DNA from: an uncultured Ruminiclostridium sp.
Lineage (GTDB): Bacteria; Bacillota; Clostridia; Oscillospirales; Ruminococcaceae
DNA: 24,371 nt
Assembly: GCA_910585505.1 (NCBI GenBank)
Contig: CAJUFF010000027.1
Span: forward strand, 1 to 24,371
Direction: 5' to 3'
Made by a program: the position numbers and the translations under genes. Each line of letters opens with the position of its first letter. Position 1 is the stretch's first letter. Under the pieces are notes generated by a model. That model was not told where the DNA came from. It was given only the letters and a program-made list of their open reading frames with translations, and did no database searches. Below are positions 21,901-24,371 of this stretch, piece by piece.

Positions 21901-22534
21901 GCGCAGAATATCGGCACTGGGAAACGTGAACCTTGCTTCAATAGAGGAATACGAGGAGGTTTCCGCCCGCTACGGCGAGCTTAAGAGTCAGCTTGACGAC
22001 GTGGAAAAATCCAAGCGCGAGCTTGAAAAGCTAATAGAAAACCTTACGGCGGAAATAAAGGCACGCTTTCTGGAAGGCTTTAACAGTATTAACAATCATT
22101 TCAGACGAATTTTCACGGAGGTGTTCGGAGGCGGCAGCGCTCACCTTGAGCTGACCGACCCGGACGACGTGTTGAACAGCGGAATAGAAATTTTCGCCGC
22201 GCCTCCGGGAAAGCTCATAAAAAACCTTATTTCCCTTTCGGGCGGCGAGCAGACGATGGTGGCCATCACCATTTATTTCGCCATACTGCTCCACCGTCCC
22301 ACGCCGTTTTGTATGCTTGATGAGGTAGACGCGGCTTTGGACGAAATCAACGTAGTGAAATACATAACCTACCTTAAAAGATTTTCCGGCAGCACTCAGC
22401 TTATGGTAATTACCCATAGGCGCGGAACAATAGAGGGATGCGACGTGCTTTACGGAGTGTTTATGCAGGAAAAGGGCGTTTCAAGACTTATGAGACAGGA
22501 GATAATAGACGATCTCGACTTGGAACTGGAGTAA
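18968..22534 (+). CDS. smc: Chromosome segregation protein SMC
   Basis: SMC forms the ring-shaped ATPase of bacterial condensin with ScpA and ScpB. The 1188-residue product has the N-terminal Walker A GSNGNGKSN (residues 31-39) after FKSFADKTVLNFDKKMTAIV. A long coiled coil follows, then the hinge at about residues 505-667 (GIEGTVADVIKVDGKYAVAV ... VINAGGSFTGGSV) and a second coiled coil. The C-terminal ATPase half has signature LSGGEQ near 1088 and Walker B FCMLDEVDAALDE near 1113. Length and domain order are normal. GAGGT lies 6-7 nt before the ATG. It closes the topA-smc run; ftsY, which often follows smc in Firmicutes, is not present here. Confidence 0.97.
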   Translation: MFFKTMEIQGFKSFADKTVLNFDKKMTAIVGSNGNGKSNISDALRWVMGEQGAKTLRGDKMEDVIFHGTVSRKPMGYARVSLVIDNTDRTLDVDSDEVTVTRKLYRTGDSEYLINEQKCRLKDICELLMGTGLGRDGYSVIGQGRVSEIINSKVNQRRELFEEAAGVSRFLHKKQEAERDLDRANDNITRLKDIESELSSRIPVLERQSEKARQAIALMEKEKALDIGISVWDLKRIDAELIETDNKILANQGECEHFERETQQLEEENEQIAEKKMLLTARQEELRRQSDRVRDSMAQADREKAVLENEIVHCYEKIEQLKQRIRDGEKGADELKERIETLTAEITEKKTLLAANEEKSKELGAKLSEMTEESDRSDSEFKLLESRQAGLLSKKTELNLTMESARQNTEEIKNRMSGAEERFKANEEKLSEQRRKRRDLQKSLEENGEKKSEAENKLNGYYKLFETKNGKLKEAQSAFEQLRREYEQSKTRLEALSDVEKNMAGYITSVKSVITASRQGRISGIEGTVADVIKVDGKYAVAVETALGAALQNIIVNNEETAKRCMRYLKETKGGRATFLPLTSVSGNILNITGLDSEYGYEGIASELVDCDEKYRGIIRFVLGRCAIIEDIDTATVIAKKHGYKFKIVTLDGQVINAGGSFTGGSVRDSAGIITRNREIEKLKEKTAVLSGKMKNSEGELFTLREEVNKMSIEMEGFKEQLSLCGAEEAGIIAEIGGLKELIAQLEQQQESAEEASVRSESDMKKYASVIEECQKQLSDCEKNIRNISDEIEKADEGIKARLEERNKLSETITELGMENLSVKKDIERIEGQKADALESLKQFEQGGTGLQREIEEQEIKIENIQLEIEEKAKHAESLKTEADGGNDRTAELIARMNALDKRLTEINREIREKIEAKEKFSNALAVAQERKSSAEKERDRIKSALWERYELAPSEAENQAELPDDIKFARGELAELRRRISALGNVNLASIEEYEEVSARYGELKSQLDDVEKSKRELEKLIENLTAEIKARFLEGFNSINNHFRRIFTEVFGGGSAHLELTDPDDVLNSGIEIFAAPPGKLIKNLISLSGGEQTMVAITIYFAILLHRPTPFCMLDEVDAALDEINVVKYITYLKRFSGSTQLMVITHRRGTIEGCDVLYGVFMQEKGVSRLMRQEIIDDLDLELE

Positions 22535-22565
22535 TATTTATCCTTTTTAAGATGGAGATGTAATT

Positions 22566-23612
22566 ATGAATAATGTGAATCAAAAAATAATTAATGCGGT
22601 TATAGAAAAAGCTGAGAGAGTATGTCCTGATTCGCTGGCCTTTATAGGAATATACGGTTCTGTTGTTACAGGAGATGAGTATGAAAAATCAGATTTGGAT
22701 TTGCTCATACTTATTCAGGACGATAGGGGATGGCAGCTTGGTACGGGCTTTATCTTAGATGACAGTAAAGTAGGCTATGACATATATTGTACAAACTGGA
22801 ATGGGCTTAGATATGATGCCGCGTGCCATAATGCCCAGATTTCCAAATTGATGGATTCCAAAATCGTGTATATTAAAAATCAGGAAGCTTATGACGAACT
22901 GTGTAAATTAAGAGAACAGACAAAACTGTTTCTGGCGTCTGAGGAACGTTTCCAAAGAGTGAATGAATTGGTAGAAAAAGCAAAAATATCCTATGCCAAT
23001 GCTTATTTACATGAGGAATTAGGGCAGGTACGTCTGGATGTATTCGGGGTAATGTGTTACCTTATGGATGCAATCATGCTTTTTCATGGAAAATATTTTA
23101 AGCGCGGAACAAAAAGAATGCTTGAAGAATTAACGGCATTACCTATTGAAGAGGCTTTTGCGGATAACTTAAAGAACGCAGCTTCAAGTAAAGACGTTTT
23201 GGAGTTAAGAGCCTTATCAAAGAGCCTTCTTTTGTATGCGGAAGTATACTTGAAACAAGAGAAAGACAAAGAAGAGCCTTCCGACAGCCTTTCCGGCACC
23301 TATGAAGAAATGTATTCAAACTGGAGAAACAAGGTAGAAGAAGCGGCTAAACAAAATAATGTTTTTGCATCTTTCATGAATATGTGCAATTTGCATTATA
23401 TGTTTTCAGAGATTTCATCTGAAGCTGCCATAGGAACTTACAATATTATGGAAGAGTATAACCCCGATTGTTTAGAGGATAACGTCAGTCTGTTTGATAC
23501 ATATTTACAAAGATACGAGACAGTATATAAAACAGCAGGAATAGCAATTAAGCGTTTTCATGATGTGGATGAATTTGTTGCGGATTTTTTAGAGAAACAG
23601 ACATTCAACTAA
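22566..23612 (+). CDS. Nucleotidyltransferase-fold protein, possibly aminoglycoside-type
   Basis: The 348-residue product carries the Pol-beta-type nucleotidyltransferase motif IYGSVVTGDEYEKSDLDLLI (residues 29-48), in which G31-S32 and D43/D45 are the triphosphate- and metal-binding residues. The rest is mostly helical, like the helical domain after the catalytic domain in aminoglycoside or lincosamide nucleotidyltransferases, but I do not recognise a specific resistance gene. A second HEPN-like region at about 120-225 is possible. GGAG lies 8-12 nt before the ATG. The gene is much more A+T-rich than smc and uses different codons, so recent transfer is likely. It could modify an antibiotic, be the toxin part of a system, or use an unknown substrate. 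Confidence 0.75.
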   Translation: MNNVNQKIINAVIEKAERVCPDSLAFIGIYGSVVTGDEYEKSDLDLLILIQDDRGWQLGTGFILDDSKVGYDIYCTNWNGLRYDAACHNAQISKLMDSKIVYIKNQEAYDELCKLREQTKLFLASEERFQRVNELVEKAKISYANAYLHEELGQVRLDVFGVMCYLMDAIMLFHGKYFKRGTKRMLEELTALPIEEAFADNLKNAASSKDVLELRALSKSLLLYAEVYLKQEKDKEEPSDSLSGTYEEMYSNWRNKVEEAAKQNNVFASFMNMCNLHYMFSEISSEAAIGTYNIMEEYNPDCLEDNVSLFDTYLQRYETVYKTAGIAIKRFHDVDEFVADFLEKQTFN

Positions 23613-23780
23613 TCTTCGTTTATCCATATTATTTGTTTACCTTGACCAATAATTAGTATAAGTCGCTTATTTCAATTATCCAACAGATCCCTCCTCATCC
23701 TAAGAGGATGTGCATCGGGCAGCGGCTACAAAATGTTGACAAAAAGTTTGAATTTCTAATAATATATTTTTCAAAAATAA

Positions 23781-23812
23781 ACAACCTGCCACAAATAAAT
23801 GCGGCAGGTTGT
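23781..23812 (-). terminator. Terminator of the DUF378 gene
   Basis: ACAACCTGCC (23781-23790) pairs perfectly with GGCAGGTTGT (23803-23812). On the minus strand the stem is followed by TTATTTTTGAAAA. It lies 10 bases past the stop codon of the minus-strand gene. The stretch 23613-23780 otherwise holds only a small CATCCT/AGGATG hairpin near 23697. Confidence 0.8.
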
Positions 23813-23822
23813 CTGATAAAGA

Positions 23823-24053
23823 TTAATAACGGTTTTCTCTTACGTCCCGTTCGTCTCCGATAAGCTCATTTTTGCGGAAAAACAGCGAAATGCACCATAC
23901 TGCTGCCAAAGCCACGACTATATAGAGTATACGGCTTATAACACTGTCGTTTCCACCAAATGCCCATGCTATCAAGTCAAATCGGAAAATTCCCATCAGA
24001 CCCCAGTTAAGGCCGCCTATGAGAAGGATCCAAAGCGCAATTTTATCCATCAT
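23823..24053 (-). CDS. DUF378 family small membrane protein (YuzA type)
   Basis: The ~76-residue product has two hydrophobic segments, DKIALWILLIGGLNWGLMGI and ISRILYIVVALAAVWCISLF, separated by FRFDLIAWAFGGNDSV. This matches DUF378, a two-helix family of unknown function in Firmicutes; GGLNWGL is its hallmark. It ends in a charged tail (ERDVRENRY). I place the start at 24053, because AAGGA is then about 9 nt away; the in-frame ATG at 24062 touches that RBS. It is a single gene with its own terminator. Confidence 0.85.
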   Translation of the reverse strand: MMDKIALWILLIGGLNWGLMGIFRFDLIAWAFGGNDSVISRILYIVVALAAVWCISLFFRKNELIGDERDVRENRY

Positions 24054-24098
24054 TTTAATCATTCCTTTCTTTTTAATCCGAATTTATAGATAAATTAC

Positions 24099-24158
24099 AC
24101 TATTCTTTTATTATAGATATTAAGTGCTATTCTAACTGCTTTATAATTAAAGAATAGT
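24099..24158. repeat. 10-bp inverted repeat in the DUF378 upstream region
   Basis: ACTATTCTTT (24099-24108) and AAAGAATAGT (24149-24158) are exact reverse complements. They flank a possible minus-strand -10 (TATAAT at 24115-24110, poor -35) and could be an operator pair. A partial third copy (CTATTCT) lies between them. Confidence 0.35.
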
Positions 24159-24269
24159 TTTAATCATATTATTTGCAGACTCGTGAACAATATTCTTTGT
24201 ACAAAATCTTCAATTTTTTTTACAAAATTTGTAAATTATTACAAATTAACAAAAAAATCAAAAAAGATA

Positions 24270-24298
24270 TTGACAAATCATCTCTTATCCTGTATAAT
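24270..24298 (+). promoter_or_regulatory. Consensus promoter of the tRNA-Val gene
   Basis: TTGACA (24270-24275) and TATAAT (24293-24298) are both perfect with a 17-bp spacer. The tRNA begins 13 bases after the -10, which is normal for a stable RNA gene. Confidence 0.92.
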
Positions 24299-24311
24299 AA
24301 ATAACGTTGTC

Positions 24312-24371
24312 GGGAGCTTAGCTCAGCTGGGAGAGCATCTGCCTTACAAGCAGAGGGTCACAGGTTCGAGC
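24312..24371 (+). tRNA. tRNA-Val (anticodon UAC), 3' end cut by the window
   Basis: The cloverleaf can be folded in order: acceptor 5' arm GGGAGCT, D arm GCTC-AGCTGGGA-GAGC, anticodon arm TCTGC-CTTACAA-GCAGA with anticodon TAC, variable loop GGGTC, and the 5' T-arm ACAGG with TTCGAGC. The 3' half of the T and acceptor arms lies outside. More tRNA genes probably follow. Confidence 0.96.

Noticed and set aside
23736..23764. TTGACA followed by an A+T-rich possible -10
   Set aside because: The spacing to a good -10 is poor, and the next element downstream is a terminator with no plus-strand gene before the tRNA promoter.
1..24371. CRISPR array, rRNA genes, prophage or toxin-antitoxin pair
   Set aside because: No regularly spaced repeats, rRNA sequence, phage structural genes or convincing two-gene toxin unit were seen; the nucleotidyltransferase gene has no small partner gene beside it.

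Overview
The window looks like the end of an assembled contig from a low- to mid-GC Firmicute of the class Clostridia, probably a gut or rumen Oscillospirales/Ruminococcaceae-type bacterium. Three things point there: an infC-rpmI-rplT operon with a long structured leader, a topA-trmFO-plsX-rnc-smc chromosome backbone with strong AGGAGG-type ribosome binding sites, and a consensus CcpA cre site at a glycosidase promoter. No transporter, rRNA or phage gene is present. The first 31 bases are Illumina adapter and not biology, so the left edge is a contig end.

Bases 32-2200 are A+T-rich and accessory. They hold the 3' part of an Lnt-like nitrilase-fold acyltransferase gene, then hairpins, a 36-codon ORF whose Shine-Dalgarno sequence sits exactly in the loop of a GC-rich hairpin, a terminator, and a decayed IS630-family transposase.

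Bases 2200-7100 are a plant-polysaccharide locus. A GH31 alpha-xylosidase of the YicI type and a GH27 alpha-galactosidase are intact on the minus strand. Around them lie two decayed copies of the same AraC-family regulator tail and the 3' remnant of a GH3 beta-glucosidase on the plus strand. The GH3 remnant is split by an 86-88 nt inverted-repeat insertion (a MITE-like element). The GH31 promoter has a perfect cre site just downstream of an extended -10, so carbon catabolite repression is expected. Alpha-xylosidase, alpha-galactosidase and beta-glucosidase together suggest xyloglucan or galactomannan oligosaccharide use.

Bases 7230-7802 hold IS3-family orfA and orfB remnants separated by a perfect 18-bp inverted repeat and abutting the stop codon of the next gene. 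Bases 7803-8959 are a minus-strand pair, a TcdA-like ThiF-family enzyme and a YkgJ-type cysteine-cluster protein. Bases 9053-10652 are the translation operon infC-rpmI-rplT with a consensus promoter, an attenuator-like leader and a probable ATA start codon for infC. A minus-strand membrane protein of unknown function follows.

Bases 11791-22534 form one co-directional housekeeping run: SpoU/TrmH methyltransferase, topA, trmFO, plsX, rnc, a radical SAM protein and smc. It links RNA modification and processing, DNA supercoiling, phospholipid synthesis and chromosome condensation. acpP and ftsY, often found in this neighbourhood, are not present here. After smc come an A+T-rich nucleotidyltransferase gene of likely foreign origin, a DUF378 membrane protein, and a tRNA-Val(UAC) cut by the window end.
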